Counted from the stretch's first letter, positions 43,730-53,037 are shown. The stretch is 64,000 bases of DNA from Streptomyces sp. ADI95-17 (GCF_003846175.1 NZ_ML123046.1:655555-719554); one strand, 5' to 3'. Made by a program: numbers and translations. The notes: a model not told the origin generated them from the letters alone.

Positions 43730-46700
43730 TGCCACTCCTCCTGCTTTCTGCCGGTCTGGGTCTGGGGTTCCTGGCGGCGCGGCACCCGGGGGCGGCGCGT
43801 GATGGGGGAAGCGCCGGCGGGGGCGGGCAGTTCGACCGCCCGTTCCAGTTCGGCGGCGAAGGCGGCGACCGTGGGCGCGGCGAACAGCTGCGCCACCGTC
43901 GCCTGCCGTCCGGCGCCGAGCCGGGCCACGGCGCGCACCGCGCGCAGCGAGTTGCCGCCGAGGGCGAAGAAGTCGTCGTCCGGGCCGGCGCTCGGCACCC
44001 CGAGGACCTCGCACCACACGGCGGCGATCTCGCGTTCCAGCGCGGTCATCGGGCGTTCGACGGCGGCTTGCCGCCGGACCGGTGGAGCGATCCGGTCGCT
44101 CCGGCCGGCCAGTCGCGGCGGTGCGGCGATGCCCAGCCGCGACAGGGGCGTGCCCGGGGCGGCCGCGGACTCCTCCAGGGCCTGCGGGAGGGCGTCCGCG
44201 AGCCACTGGACGAACTCCGCCTCCAGCGCCTGCCCGCGGTACTCGAAGGTCAGTGTCAGCCCGTCCGGTGCGCCCTCGGCCGAGGTGGAGTCCGTGACGT
44301 CCACCAGGAGTTCGAACCGGGCGGCGCCGGTGCGTACCACCTCCACCCCGCCCTCGGCACCGGGCAGTGCGACCTCGGCCCGTGCGTTGTTCTGGAGCGC
44401 CAGCACCACATCGGTGAACGGCTGACGGCCGGGGGAGCGCGGCGGGTTGAGCGCGCCGACCACGTCCTCGAACGGCACGTCCTGGTGGCTGAACGCGGCG
44501 AGGTCCGTCTCCCGCACCCGGGCGAGCACTTCGGCGCAGGTGGGGTCGCCGGACAGATCGGTGCGCAGCACCAGCATGTTGACGAAGAACCCGACGACGT
44601 CCTCGACGCTGCCGTCCCCGGCGCGTCCGGCCACCGGCGCGCCGATCGCCAGGTCCTCGCCCGCCCCCGCCCGTACCAGCACGGTGGCCAGCGCGGCGTG
44701 CAGGGCCATGAAGAGGGTGGCGCCCCGGGTACGGGCCGATTCGACCACCCGGGCGTGCGCCGCCGCGTCGAGCCGGCGCACCACGACCTGCGCGGCCGGA
44801 CCGGGTACGGCGGGGCGCCCGGCGCGGCGGGGCAGCAGCGGACCGTCGGCCGCCAGCCCGTCCAGCTCCTTGCGCCAGTACGTGAGCTGACGGGCGGCGA
44901 GGGCATGCGGATCGGACGGTGAGCCGAGCCGGTCGAGCTGGTGACGGGCGTGCTCCGCGTACTGGACGGTGAGCGGCGGCAGCCCGGCCGTGTCCGCGCC
45001 GTCGACCCGTGCCCGGTAGGCGCGGGACAGATCGCGGAAGAGCGGCCGCAGCGACCACCCGTCTCCGGCGATGTGGTGGACCAGCACCAGCAGCGCGTGC
45101 TCGTCCGGCCGTTGCCGGGAGGTGAACAGGGTTGCGCGTACGGGGAGTTCGGTACGCAGATCGAAGCGGTGGCGGGCCTCCCGCTCGATCTCCCGGTCCA
45201 TCGAGTCCCCGGCGGTCCGCAGCTGCCGGAATGGAGGCCGTGCGGCCGCCCCGCTCAGTACCCGGCGTACGGGGGAGCCGTCGCCCTCCTCGAAGACGGT
45301 GCGGAGCACTTCGTGACGTTCGGCGACCCGGGCCAGCGCCTCGTCCAGCGCGGCCACGTCGACCGCGCCCCGCAGCCGGACCAGCATCGGCAGGTTGTAC
45401 GCGGCGCCGGCCCCGATCCGGTCCAGGAACCACAGCCGGTGCTGCGCGTGCGACACCGGGAGCGTCCCGGAGGAGTCACCGGGCGCGGCGGCCGGTGCGG
45501 GGCGCGCCGGGGGAGCGGTGTCGACGAACGGGGCGAGCAGCGCCGCGGTGGGCGCCTCGAAGAGCCCGCGGATGTCGATCTCGGCGCCGAGCACGGCACG
45601 GATCCGGCCCAGCAGCCGGGCGGCGAGCAGGGAGTGGCCGCCGAGGGCGAAGAAGTCGTCGTCGGGGCCGACCCGGTCCGTGTGCAGCACCTGGGCGAAC
45701 AGCTCGCACAGGGTGGCCACGGTGCCGCTCACCGCCGCCCGGCCGGCGAGGGCCGTCGCGGGTCCGGGCTCCGGAAGGGCGGCCCGGTCCAGCTTTCCGC
45801 CGGCGGTCAGCGGCAGCTCGTCCAGCGCCACGAAGGCCGACGGCACCAGGTAGTCGGCCAGCACCTCGCGGGCGTAGGCACGCAACTCCGCCTCCCGGAA
45901 GCCTTGTCGGACACCGCCGCTCGGGACGACGTACGCGGTGAGCCGGCGGTCGCCCTCCGGATGCTCACGGGCGACGACCGCGGCCCGGTCGATGCCGGGG
46001 TGCCGGGTCAGCACGCTCTCGACCTCGCCCGGCTCCACCCGGAAGCCCCGGATCTTCACCTGGCTGTCGGCCCGGCCCAGATATTCCAGGACACCGTCGG
46101 CGCGGCGCCGCCCGAGGTCACCGGTGCGGTAGACGCGCTCACCGGACGGGGAGGCGACGAAGCGTTCGGCGGTCAGCGCGGGCCGTCCGCAGTAGTCGCG
46201 GGCGAGGCCCGCCCCGGCGGCGTAGATCTCGCCGCTCTGCCCGTCCGGCACCGGACGGAGCTCCTCGTCGAGGACGTACAGCCGCTTGCCCGCCAGCGGA
46301 CGGCCGATCGGCACCGGGCCCGAGCCGAGCCCGGCGGCGCTCACCGGGTGGACGGTCAGGAAGACCATGCACTCGACGGGGCCGTAACCGTTGCTCAGCC
46401 GCAGCTCCGGCCGGCGCTCCAGGGCGCGGGCCGCGTGCGGTGCCGACATGGCCTCGCCGCCCACCACGAGTTCCCGCAGTCCGTCCATCACCTGCGGGTA
46501 CTCGTCGACGACGACGTTGAAGAGGGACGCCGAGAGGTACATGGAGGTGATGGAGTGCTCGGCGACCAGCCGGGCCATCAGGAAGGGTTCGGGGCGCTGT
46601 CCGGGGTGCAGGACGCAGGTCCCGCCGTTCATGAGCGGCCCCCACAGCTCCAGGGCGAACGCGTCCCAGGACAGCGGCGCGCACTGGAGCCAGACCGCGC

Positions 46701-47238
46701 CGGGGCCGAAGGACGCGAAGTTCTGCCCGGTGAGGGTGGCGGTGATCGCGTGGTGCGATGCGGCGATGCCCTTCGGCCGCCCGGTCGATCCGGAGGTGAA
46801 CATCACGCAGGCGATGTCGTCGGGCCGGACCGGGACGGCGCCGCGCGGCAGCGGCCGCGCCCCGGCGGCGTCCTCGATGTGCACCCGGACCAGGTCGAGG
46901 GCCCCGGGCGCGGAGTCGCGGGCCGTGACGACCACGGTGGTTCCGGCGTCCTCGGCCATCGCGCGCAGCCGTTCGGCGGGGAAGGCGGGGTCAAGCATCA
47001 CGTAGCCCGCCCCGGCCTTGAGGATGCCGAGGATCGTCACGACGAGAGCGGTGGAGCGCTCCAGGTACACGCCGACCGTGTCGCCGGGCCGGATGCCCCG
47101 CGCGGCCAGCAGACCCGCCAGCCGGCCGGCCCGGTCGTCGAGTGCCGCGTAGTCGGTCCGTTCGCCGCCGTCGATCAGGGCCGTCGCGCCGGGCGTCCGC
47201 GCCGCCTGCTCCTCGAAGAGCTCATGCACGCACCTCAT
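43714..47238 (-). CDS. NRPS A-T-C-T protein (NRPS A)
   Basis: A 1174-residue NRPS beginning directly with adenylation (about 1-490: CVMFTSGSTGRPKGIAASHH, VYRTGDLGRR, TAGGKLDR; tentative code D-A-L-Y-V-G-G-V-F-K). Then carrier 1 (about 505-575, FFALGGHSLLAAR), condensation (about 590-1030, VLVHHIAGDGWSLR) and carrier 2 (about 1065-1135, FFALGGNSLRAVRA). Having no leading C domain it should start a chain. The second carrier has no adenylation domain of its own and must be loaded in trans. ATG 47238 is set by GGGGAGG 8 bp upstream; it overlaps the MFS gene end. Confidence 0.92.
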   Translation of the reverse strand: MRCVHELFEEQAARTPGATALIDGGERTDYAALDDRAGRLAGLLAARGIRPGDTVGVYLERSTALVVTILGILKAGAGYVMLDPAFPAERLRAMAEDAGTTVVVTARDSAPGALDLVRVHIEDAAGARPLPRGAVPVRPDDIACVMFTSGSTGRPKGIAASHHAITATLTGQNFASFGPGAVWLQCAPLSWDAFALELWGPLMNGGTCVLHPGQRPEPFLMARLVAEHSITSMYLSASLFNVVVDEYPQVMDGLRELVVGGEAMSAPHAARALERRPELRLSNGYGPVECMVFLTVHPVSAAGLGSGPVPIGRPLAGKRLYVLDEELRPVPDGQSGEIYAAGAGLARDYCGRPALTAERFVASPSGERVYRTGDLGRRRADGVLEYLGRADSQVKIRGFRVEPGEVESVLTRHPGIDRAAVVAREHPEGDRRLTAYVVPSGGVRQGFREAELRAYAREVLADYLVPSAFVALDELPLTAGGKLDRAALPEPGPATALAGRAAVSGTVATLCELFAQVLHTDRVGPDDDFFALGGHSLLAARLLGRIRAVLGAEIDIRGLFEAPTAALLAPFVDTAPPARPAPAAAPGDSSGTLPVSHAQHRLWFLDRIGAGAAYNLPMLVRLRGAVDVAALDEALARVAERHEVLRTVFEEGDGSPVRRVLSGAAARPPFRQLRTAGDSMDREIEREARHRFDLRTELPVRATLFTSRQRPDEHALLVLVHHIAGDGWSLRPLFRDLSRAYRARVDGADTAGLPPLTVQYAEHARHQLDRLGSPSDPHALAARQLTYWRKELDGLAADGPLLPRRAGRPAVPGPAAQVVVRRLDAAAHARVVESARTRGATLFMALHAALATVLVRAGAGEDLAIGAPVAGRAGDGSVEDVVGFFVNMLVLRTDLSGDPTCAEVLARVRETDLAAFSHQDVPFEDVVGALNPPRSPGRQPFTDVVLALQNNARAEVALPGAEGGVEVVRTGAARFELLVDVTDSTSAEGAPDGLTLTFEYRGQALEAEFVQWLADALPQALEESAAAPGTPLSRLGIAAPPRLAGRSDRIAPPVRRQAAVERPMTALEREIAAVWCEVLGVPSAGPDDDFFALGGNSLRAVRAVARLGAGRQATVAQLFAAPTVAAFAAELERAVELPAPAGASPITRRPRVPRRQEPQTQTGRKQEEWQWTSV

Positions 47239-48613
47239 CGCGGTCACCTCCCCGGCTTTCGCTCTGCTCGGCCGGCTCCTGCGGTGCGTCGAGGTCGGGC
47301 AGCAGGGTGTCGATCTCCCTGATCGAGCGGCTGGCCAGGCCCCAGAGGGCGACCGCGGTGCCGCCGATGCCGGCGAGGAGCAGCATGGCCGCCATGCCGC
47401 TGCCCGGACCGTCGCCGACGAGGGGGCCGAGCACGGTGAAGAGCCCGGAACCCCCGGCGGCCATCGGTTCGAAGACGTGGTCGGCGAGCGGCCCGGAGAC
47501 CGCCATCGCCAGGGGCACGGAGATCTGCGACAGGAACATCACCGCGCCGAAGACCCGGCCCTGCCATTCGTGCGGGACCTTGGTCTGCACGATCGTCTGC
47601 ATCGAGGCGTTGACCGTGGTCATGAGCAGGGCGCCGATCAGGATCGCCAGGCACCAGCCGGTCACATTGCCCACCAGGCCCATCACCACCAGGGCGGACA
47701 GGCACATGCCGACCACGCCGAGCATCATGCCCCGGCCCCGGTTCGCGGGACCGCCCCAGGCCGCCATGAGCAGGGCACCGGCGACTCCGCCGATGCCGAC
47801 GGAGGTGTTGACCGCGGCGAGCGCGCCGTTACCGGCCCGGAGCAGCACCATCGGCGAGATGAGGGCGAAGCCGAAGACCATCACGAGGTTGACGACACAG
47901 AAGTTGACGATCAGCTCGCGCAGGCCGGGGATCCGGAACAGGTAGCGCAGCCCTTCGACGGCATCCGCGGTGATCCGCTTGCGCGGTGCGTCGGGGTTCT
48001 TCGTCACCCGGTCGCCGTTGAAGCGCACGATCTGGATGCCGATGAGGGCGAACGCGTAGCTGGCCACGTCGACCAGGAGCGTCGGCCCGATCCCGAAGAG
48101 CGCGACGAGCAGACCGCCCAGTGCGGGACCGCCGATCCCGGCGGCACTCTTCGCACCGGCCAACAGCCCGTTGGTGCGGTCCAGCTGGTCCTTGCGGACC
48201 AGCAGGGGAACGGCCGAGGACAGGGCCGGGAACTGGAAGGCGGCACAGATGCCGAGCAGGACGGTGGCCGGATAGACCTGCCAGGCCTGGAAGGCGCCGA
48301 CGTAGTGGAGCAGGGCCAGCGCACCCACGACGAGGAGTCCGCCGGCGTCGGCTATCCGGAGCGCGGTGCGCTTGGGTATACGGTCGACGATTGCGCCCGC
48401 AATGGGACTGAACACGGCCTGCGGCAGCATGGCGCAGAGCGAGAGGACGGTGACGGCGGTCGCCTTCCCGCCGGCCGACCAGACCTCGACGATGAAGGCG
48501 AACCGGACCGCCGCGCTTCCCGCCAGGGACACCGCCTGTCCGGACCAGACGAGGAGGAAGGGCCCCATTCCCGAGAACCGGCCGGGAATGTCCGTTGATA
48601 TCCGGGCGCCCAT
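47222..48613 (-). CDS. MFS efflux transporter
   Basis: A 463-residue membrane protein with 12 helices, of the enterobactin-exporter/MFS_3 type. FLLVWSGQAVSLAGSAAVRF is helix 1, and AVFSPIAGAIVDRIPKRTAL carries the loop 2-3 signature (AG-x2-VDR-x-P-K/R). The centre and last helices continue, and a 35-residue polar tail ends in EDEVRA-like acid/basic text. As first gene of the NRPS operon it likely exports the product and provides self-protection. ATG 48613 start; the long frame upstream has no better ribosome site. Its promoter region holds the CGGGA repeats. Confidence 0.88.
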   Translation of the reverse strand: MGARISTDIPGRFSGMGPFLLVWSGQAVSLAGSAAVRFAFIVEVWSAGGKATAVTVLSLCAMLPQAVFSPIAGAIVDRIPKRTALRIADAGGLLVVGALALLHYVGAFQAWQVYPATVLLGICAAFQFPALSSAVPLLVRKDQLDRTNGLLAGAKSAAGIGGPALGGLLVALFGIGPTLLVDVASYAFALIGIQIVRFNGDRVTKNPDAPRKRITADAVEGLRYLFRIPGLRELIVNFCVVNLVMVFGFALISPMVLLRAGNGALAAVNTSVGIGGVAGALLMAAWGGPANRGRGMMLGVVGMCLSALVVMGLVGNVTGWCLAILIGALLMTTVNASMQTIVQTKVPHEWQGRVFGAVMFLSQISVPLAMAVSGPLADHVFEPMAAGGSGLFTVLGPLVGDGPGSGMAAMLLLAGIGGTAVALWGLASRSIREIDTLLPDLDAPQEPAEQSESRGGDRDEVRA

Positions 48614-48795
48614 CAGGACCCGGATCCCTTGTGCACCGACATCCGGCACAAGGTGCCGGAGCCGTCGAACGGTGTGGTTGCCACGCCTCAATCCCCCAGG
48701 ATGTCGCGTCCTCTGCGGATCACCACGGATCCCTGTCTGAATCGAACGGCGTCATCATGCGGCGACCGATTACCGCTGCGTTCCCTTCGCGAACG

Positions 48796-48841
48796 CGGGA
48801 ACGGGAAGGAAGCGGGAACGGTTCGGGAGGGAACCGGGAGC
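48796..48841 (+). promoter_or_regulatory. 11-bp-periodic CGGGA direct repeats, likely SARP operator
   Basis: CGGGA(A/G) starts at 48802, 48813, 48824 and 48835, three exact 11-bp steps, with one extra copy at 48796. Heptamer-like direct repeats spaced by 11 bp are the known binding pattern of SARP regulators, one helical turn apart. They lie 50-90 bp before the gene at 48889 and between it and the MFS-NRPS operon. A two-copy version at 53021-53037 stands before the SARP gene. Confidence 0.7.
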
Positions 48842-48888
48842 AGAGAAGGCAAGGGTCGTCACGTAGTTGTCTGCAGAAGGAGTACTCC

Positions 48889-49275
48889 GTGAAGGACCCC
48901 AGGGATCGTTCGCCCGACGGGACGGAACTGCGCCAGGCCCTCCAGGACCTGTCCACCGTGGAACGGTGGGCCGAGCGTGTGGCGTCCGGTGTCCAGTCCC
49001 ATCCGTACACCGCGCCGGAGTCCTGGCAGGGACCCCAGCTCAGCGTCGAGACCAGAACCGAGAACGGCATGCACACGGTGGCCGGGATCGTGACGTGGCC
49101 GCCCGGCGACGGTGCCGGTCCGGCGGTCCTGGACGAGTCGGAGCGGGCGGTGCTCCGTTCCCTCGTGAGATCGCTGCTCGACCTGGCCGGCCACGAGTCG
49201 GGTACGGCCCGTACGCGCGTGGTCCTCACCCCGCTCGGCCCCCGCGTCGCCGGCTGTCAGCTGCACGCGGAGTAG
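48889..49275 (+). CDS. small hypothetical protein of the cluster
   Basis: A 128-residue protein from GTG 48889, preceded by AGAAGGAG at 7 bp. LRQALQDLSTVERWAERVAS leads into a beta-rich part, GPQLSVETRTENGMHTVAGI, and a C-terminal helix (VLRSLVRSLLDLAGHESGTA). No family recognised, no signal peptide. Divergent to the MFS-NRPS operon across the CGGGA repeat block, so probably under the same regulator. It has no likely enzymatic motif and may be a structural or regulatory part of the cluster. Confidence 0.6.
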   Translation: MKDPRDRSPDGTELRQALQDLSTVERWAERVASGVQSHPYTAPESWQGPQLSVETRTENGMHTVAGIVTWPPGDGAGPAVLDESERAVLRSLVRSLLDLAGHESGTARTRVVLTPLGPRVAGCQLHAE

Positions 49276-49415
49276 GCGGTCGCCGGTCCGTTCCCGCGGC
49301 AGTTCCCGGAGGCGGTATCGGGGCAGGAACGGACCGGGAACGCCGATCAGCAACATCAGTGGTGTCGGGAAGCGGAACACCGCAGAACCTCACAAACACC
49401 ACTTAGGGGCGGGAC

Positions 49416-49817
49416 ATGGGACGCAAGCTTGCTGGGCTCTTCGGGATCATCGCGGCGACGCTGGCCTTCGGCATCGGCACGGCGGTCGAGGCGGGGCAGT
49501 CGCACGACGCCCGGAGCATTCAGCAGGTTCTCGCCGACGACAAGGGTCCGACGGTGATCGGCACCACGGGCACCGACGACGACAAGGGCCCGACCTTCGC
49601 CGGCACCCACCTGGTCGCCGACGACAAGGGTCCGACCGTCATCGCCCGGACGATCACGGACGACAAGGGCCCGACCGTGATCGGTACCACGGGCACCGAA
49701 GACGACAAGGGCCCGACGGTCATCGGTACCACCGGTACCGACGACGACAAGGGCCCGACCGTGATCGGTACCACCGGTACCGACGACGACAAGGGCCCCA
49801 CGTCCCCCGTCGTCTGA
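49416..49817 (+). CDS. secreted repeat protein with seven DDKGPT units
   Basis: A 133-residue protein. Residues 1-27 are a signal peptide (LAGLFGIIAATLAFGIGTAV, cleavage near EAG/Q). From residue 41 on it is seven copies of DDKGPT; copies 1, 4, 5 and 6 are followed by VIGTTGT(D/E), the others by FAGTHLVA, VIARTIT or SPVV. The repeat is 13-15 residues, rich in Asp, Thr and Gly, with no Cys. It could be a secreted adhesive or metal-binding peptide, or a multi-core RiPP-like precursor, but no modifying enzyme for the latter is visible. It lies within the cluster, convergent to the SARP gene. Confidence 0.75.
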   Translation: MGRKLAGLFGIIAATLAFGIGTAVEAGQSHDARSIQQVLADDKGPTVIGTTGTDDDKGPTFAGTHLVADDKGPTVIARTITDDKGPTVIGTTGTEDDKGPTVIGTTGTDDDKGPTVIGTTGTDDDKGPTSPVV

Positions 49818-49837
49818 CTCCCCCCGCCTCGACACCT

Positions 49838-49868
49838 GAGCCCCGCACCGGACCACGGTGCGGGGCTC
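49838..49868. terminator. hairpin terminator
   Basis: A perfect 13-bp stem, GAGCCCCGCACCG with its complement across GACCA, stands between the convergent DDKGPT gene and SARP gene. Confidence 0.85.
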
Positions 49869-49924
49869 GTCGCCGTCCGTCCCGGGACACGGGGCCGGGA
49901 ACAGGGCCGGCGGCGGGGCGGTCG

Positions 49925-52900
49925 TCAGCTGCGGCGGTGATCGGGCGGCACGCCCATCCCGTCGAAGAGCTCCTCGGCCTCCGCCCGGTACCGGGCCGCC
50001 TCGGGTGTGTCGCCCAGGGCGTCGGCCATGCCCGCCAGGGCGTAGGCCTGCTCGATGCGGTAGCTGAGGGTGGAGGCGAGCTTGTGGGCATGGGTGTGCA
50101 GCGAGAGCGCCGCCGCCACATCGCCCTGCCGGCGGCGCAGCCGGCCCACGATGTTCTCCACCTTGGCCCGGCGCAGCGGCGAGGGGTTGGTCCGCATCAT
50201 GTCGAGGGCGAGCTCCGCCTGGTCCGGGTCGCGCGGCGCCAGGCCCAGCCGGTGCTCCACATCGGCGGACAGCGCCAGGGTCAGGGCGAGGTTCACCTCG
50301 TTGCCGGCGTCCCCGTACAGCGTGCGGGCCTCCGCCAGACAGCGGTCGGCCTCCTCGTACGCGCCCAGGCCGACATGGGCGAAGGCCAGGTCGGTGATGG
50401 CGCCGGGAAGTCCTTCGTGCTGCCCCAGCTGCCGGCTCAGTTCGGCCGAGCGCCGGGCCGCGTCCCGCGCCTCCTCGTACCGCCCCCACTGCTCGTACAG
50501 AGTGCTGAGCATCGTCAGGCTCTCGGCCTCCGCGCGCGGCATGTCCAGGTTGCGTTCGTGCGCGATCGCCGTCTCCATGTGGCCCAGGGCCGCGGAGAAG
50601 TCGCCGAGCAGGCTGTTGAACTGGCCGAGGATGCTCTCGCTGTGGGCCTGGGTGTGCAGATCACCGAGCCGGACCGCGACGTCCCGGCTCTCCCGGGCGG
50701 CTTCGAGCCCCTCGGTGAGACGGCCGAGCTTCCAGCAGGCGACACCCAGGTTGGACAGGCTCACCCCCAGCAGCGCCAGGTCCTGGAGCCGGCCGGCGGC
50801 GGCGACCGCGACCCGGCTCAGCTCACCGAACTCCTCCAGGAGCCCGAGGTCGTTGAGCTGGAAGACGAGATTGCGGGCCAGGCACACCACATAACGGTCG
50901 TGCCCCCGGCGCTCGGCGAGCGTGACCGCCGCGAGGAGTGAACTCTGCTCGCGCAGGAACCACTTCCGCGCAGTCTCGGGGGTGCCGAGGTCGGGCAGTT
51001 CGGCCTTGGAGGGTTCGATGCCGGTGTTGCGCCGGCGCCGCCCGGAGTAGAGGAGGTCGCACGCCACCTCGGTGGCGGTCAGGTAGTAGCCCAGCAGCCG
51101 CTCCACCGCCACGGAGTCCTCGGGGGACTCGACGAGCAGGCTGTGCGCGAAGCTGCGGACCAGGTCGTGGAAGGTGTAGAGGCCGATCTCCGGCTGCTGC
51201 ACGAGGTGCACGTCGAGCAGCATCTCCAGCAGGTCCTCCGCGTCCCGGGCGCCCGAGCCGAGCAGCGCACCGGCGGCATGGATGTCCATGTCGCTGCCCG
51301 GGTGCAGGGCCAGCGTCGAGAACGCGTTGCGGCACTCCTCGTCCAGGGACTGGTAGGACAGGCGCAGGGTGGCGGAGACGCTGCGCGCGCCCGAGCTGAG
51401 CTCGTCGAGCCTTCGGGTCTCGTCGCGCAGCCGCTCCGCCAGGTACTGGAGGGTCCAGCGCGGGCGATTGCGCAGCCGGGCGGTGGCGATCCGCAGCGCG
51501 AGAGGAAGATGGCCGCAGAGCCGGGCGATCTCCGCGGCCGCCTCGGGCTCGGCGGCGACCCGCTGGGCTCCGAGAGTCTCGGCCACCAGCATCGCGCTGT
51601 CCTCGGGCGGCATCACCCCGATGGAGATCCACCGGGCGCCGTCCAGATCGACCAGCCGGGCCCGGCTGGTGACCATGACGAGGCTGCCGGGGGAGACCGG
51701 CAGCAGCGGGCGGATGGCGGCGGCGTCGGCCGCGTTGTCGAAGAGGAGCAGCAGCCGCTTGCCGACCAGGGTGGAGCGCCACAGCGCGGTGCGGGCGGGC
51801 ACGTCGTCGGGGATGAGGTTGCCGGGGACGCCCACGGCCCGCAGCAGGCTGTCGAGCGCGATGCCCGCGGTCACCGGCTGGTCGCCCGGCGTGTATCCGC
51901 GCAGATCTATGTGGAGTTGACCGTCCGGGTACTCCGGCGCGAGCCGGTGCGCGGCCCGCACCGCGAGCGAGGTCTTGCCGCAGCCGCCCATGCCGTCGAT
52001 GGCCACGATCTGCGGGCCCTGCTCGCCGCCGGCCTCGGCGCCACGAAGGATCTCGGCCAGTTCCCGGTCCCGGCCGGTGAAGTCCGCCAGGTCGTACGGG
52101 AGGGTGCTCGGGGGCTCCGCGGGCAGCGCCACGGCCACCACCGGGGCGGCGGCCGGCTCGGGGCCGGCCAGTTCGGGGCTCTCCCGCAGGATCCCCTCGT
52201 ACAGCTTGGTGAGGTTGGGGCCGGGGTCGATGCCGAGTTCCTCGGCGAGGAGTTCGCGTACTTTGCCGTACTCGTCCAGGGCCTCGGCCTGCCGCCCGGA
52301 CCGGTACAGGGCGATCATCAACTGGCCGCGCAGGGACTCGCGCAGGGGATGCTGCTGGACCAGTTCCCGCAGTTCGACGACGAGTTCGGCGGACTCGCCG
52401 AGTGCGAGGTGGAGTTCGAAGAGCTGCTCCGCCGCGGTCAGCCGGCGCTCCTCGATGGAGGTCGACGCCGCCTCGATGACCGGGCCGCCGCTGCCCGACA
52501 GAACAGGCCCCCGCCAGAGGGCGAGGGCGCTGCGCAATATCTCCGCGGCTTCGGCCGTACGGCCGTCGGAAGCCGTGGTCTTCGCTTTGCGTATCAGTAG
52601 GCCAAATTCGGCCACATCGATTTCACATTGTTCATGAGCGACGCGATAGCCGGGCCCGTCGGTGAGCAGGACCTCGGCGCCGCCGGGTATCCGTCTTCGG
52701 AGATCCGCAACTGCCTTACGCACTTGGTGCGGTGCCGTCGTGGGCGGTTCCTCGTCCCATGCCGCCTCGACCAGCCGGGAAACCGGAAGCACTTTTCCGG
52801 GCTCCAGGAGCAGTGTGGCCAGAACTCGCTCCTGTATGACTCCGCCCAGCCGGAGCCGCGTCCCGTTGGACCAACCCTCAATCGGGCCAAGAATGTTGAA

Positions 52901-52930
52901 GCGCAGCCGAAACTCTTCCGTAGTTGACAC
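49925..52930 (-). CDS. large SARP-family regulator (SARP-NB-ARC-TPR, AfsR type)
   Basis: A 1001-residue regulator. OmpR-type winged helix at about 10-100 (VRKAVADLRRRIPGGAEVLL, with TDGPGYRV), bacterial transcriptional activation domain about 105-255 (ALYRSGRQAEALDEYGKVRE). An NB-ARC ATPase spans about 285-560 (P-loop DGMGGCGKTSL; LLLLFDNAAD; GSLVMVTSR). TPR-like repeats fill about 680-990. The order is that of AfsR-type pathway activators, which bind 11-bp direct repeats at cluster promoters. GTG 52930 has GGGGGAGG just upstream. It faces the XRE regulator across a 282-bp gap with two CGGGAA copies 11 bp apart. Likely the cluster's activator. Confidence 0.93.
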   Translation of the reverse strand: MSTTEEFRLRFNILGPIEGWSNGTRLRLGGVIQERVLATLLLEPGKVLPVSRLVEAAWDEEPPTTAPHQVRKAVADLRRRIPGGAEVLLTDGPGYRVAHEQCEIDVAEFGLLIRKAKTTASDGRTAEAAEILRSALALWRGPVLSGSGGPVIEAASTSIEERRLTAAEQLFELHLALGESAELVVELRELVQQHPLRESLRGQLMIALYRSGRQAEALDEYGKVRELLAEELGIDPGPNLTKLYEGILRESPELAGPEPAAAPVVAVALPAEPPSTLPYDLADFTGRDRELAEILRGAEAGGEQGPQIVAIDGMGGCGKTSLAVRAAHRLAPEYPDGQLHIDLRGYTPGDQPVTAGIALDSLLRAVGVPGNLIPDDVPARTALWRSTLVGKRLLLLFDNAADAAAIRPLLPVSPGSLVMVTSRARLVDLDGARWISIGVMPPEDSAMLVAETLGAQRVAAEPEAAAEIARLCGHLPLALRIATARLRNRPRWTLQYLAERLRDETRRLDELSSGARSVSATLRLSYQSLDEECRNAFSTLALHPGSDMDIHAAGALLGSGARDAEDLLEMLLDVHLVQQPEIGLYTFHDLVRSFAHSLLVESPEDSVAVERLLGYYLTATEVACDLLYSGRRRRNTGIEPSKAELPDLGTPETARKWFLREQSSLLAAVTLAERRGHDRYVVCLARNLVFQLNDLGLLEEFGELSRVAVAAAGRLQDLALLGVSLSNLGVACWKLGRLTEGLEAARESRDVAVRLGDLHTQAHSESILGQFNSLLGDFSAALGHMETAIAHERNLDMPRAEAESLTMLSTLYEQWGRYEEARDAARRSAELSRQLGQHEGLPGAITDLAFAHVGLGAYEEADRCLAEARTLYGDAGNEVNLALTLALSADVEHRLGLAPRDPDQAELALDMMRTNPSPLRRAKVENIVGRLRRRQGDVAAALSLHTHAHKLASTLSYRIEQAYALAGMADALGDTPEAARYRAEAEELFDGMGVPPDHRRS

Positions 52931-53020
52931 GCATCCTCCCCCTCAGCTCTGCGCATCCGCAGCGCTTCCCCAGCGCGAGGCGATCGTAGCCCCTGCCGTG
53001 AGGAACTCGCGGTACCGCAC

Positions 53021-53037
53021 CGGGAAGAGTTCGGGAA
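53021..53037 (+). promoter_or_regulatory. two CGGGAA direct repeats 11 bp apart
   Basis: CGGGAA starts at 53021 and 53032 in the gap between the divergent SARP and XRE regulator genes. The spacing matches the block at 48802-48839, so SARP may bind here too. A further hairpin-like repeat (GGCCGG, GTAA, CCGGCC) lies at 53161-53176. The 282-bp gap 52931-53212 holds no other feature. Confidence 0.55.
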
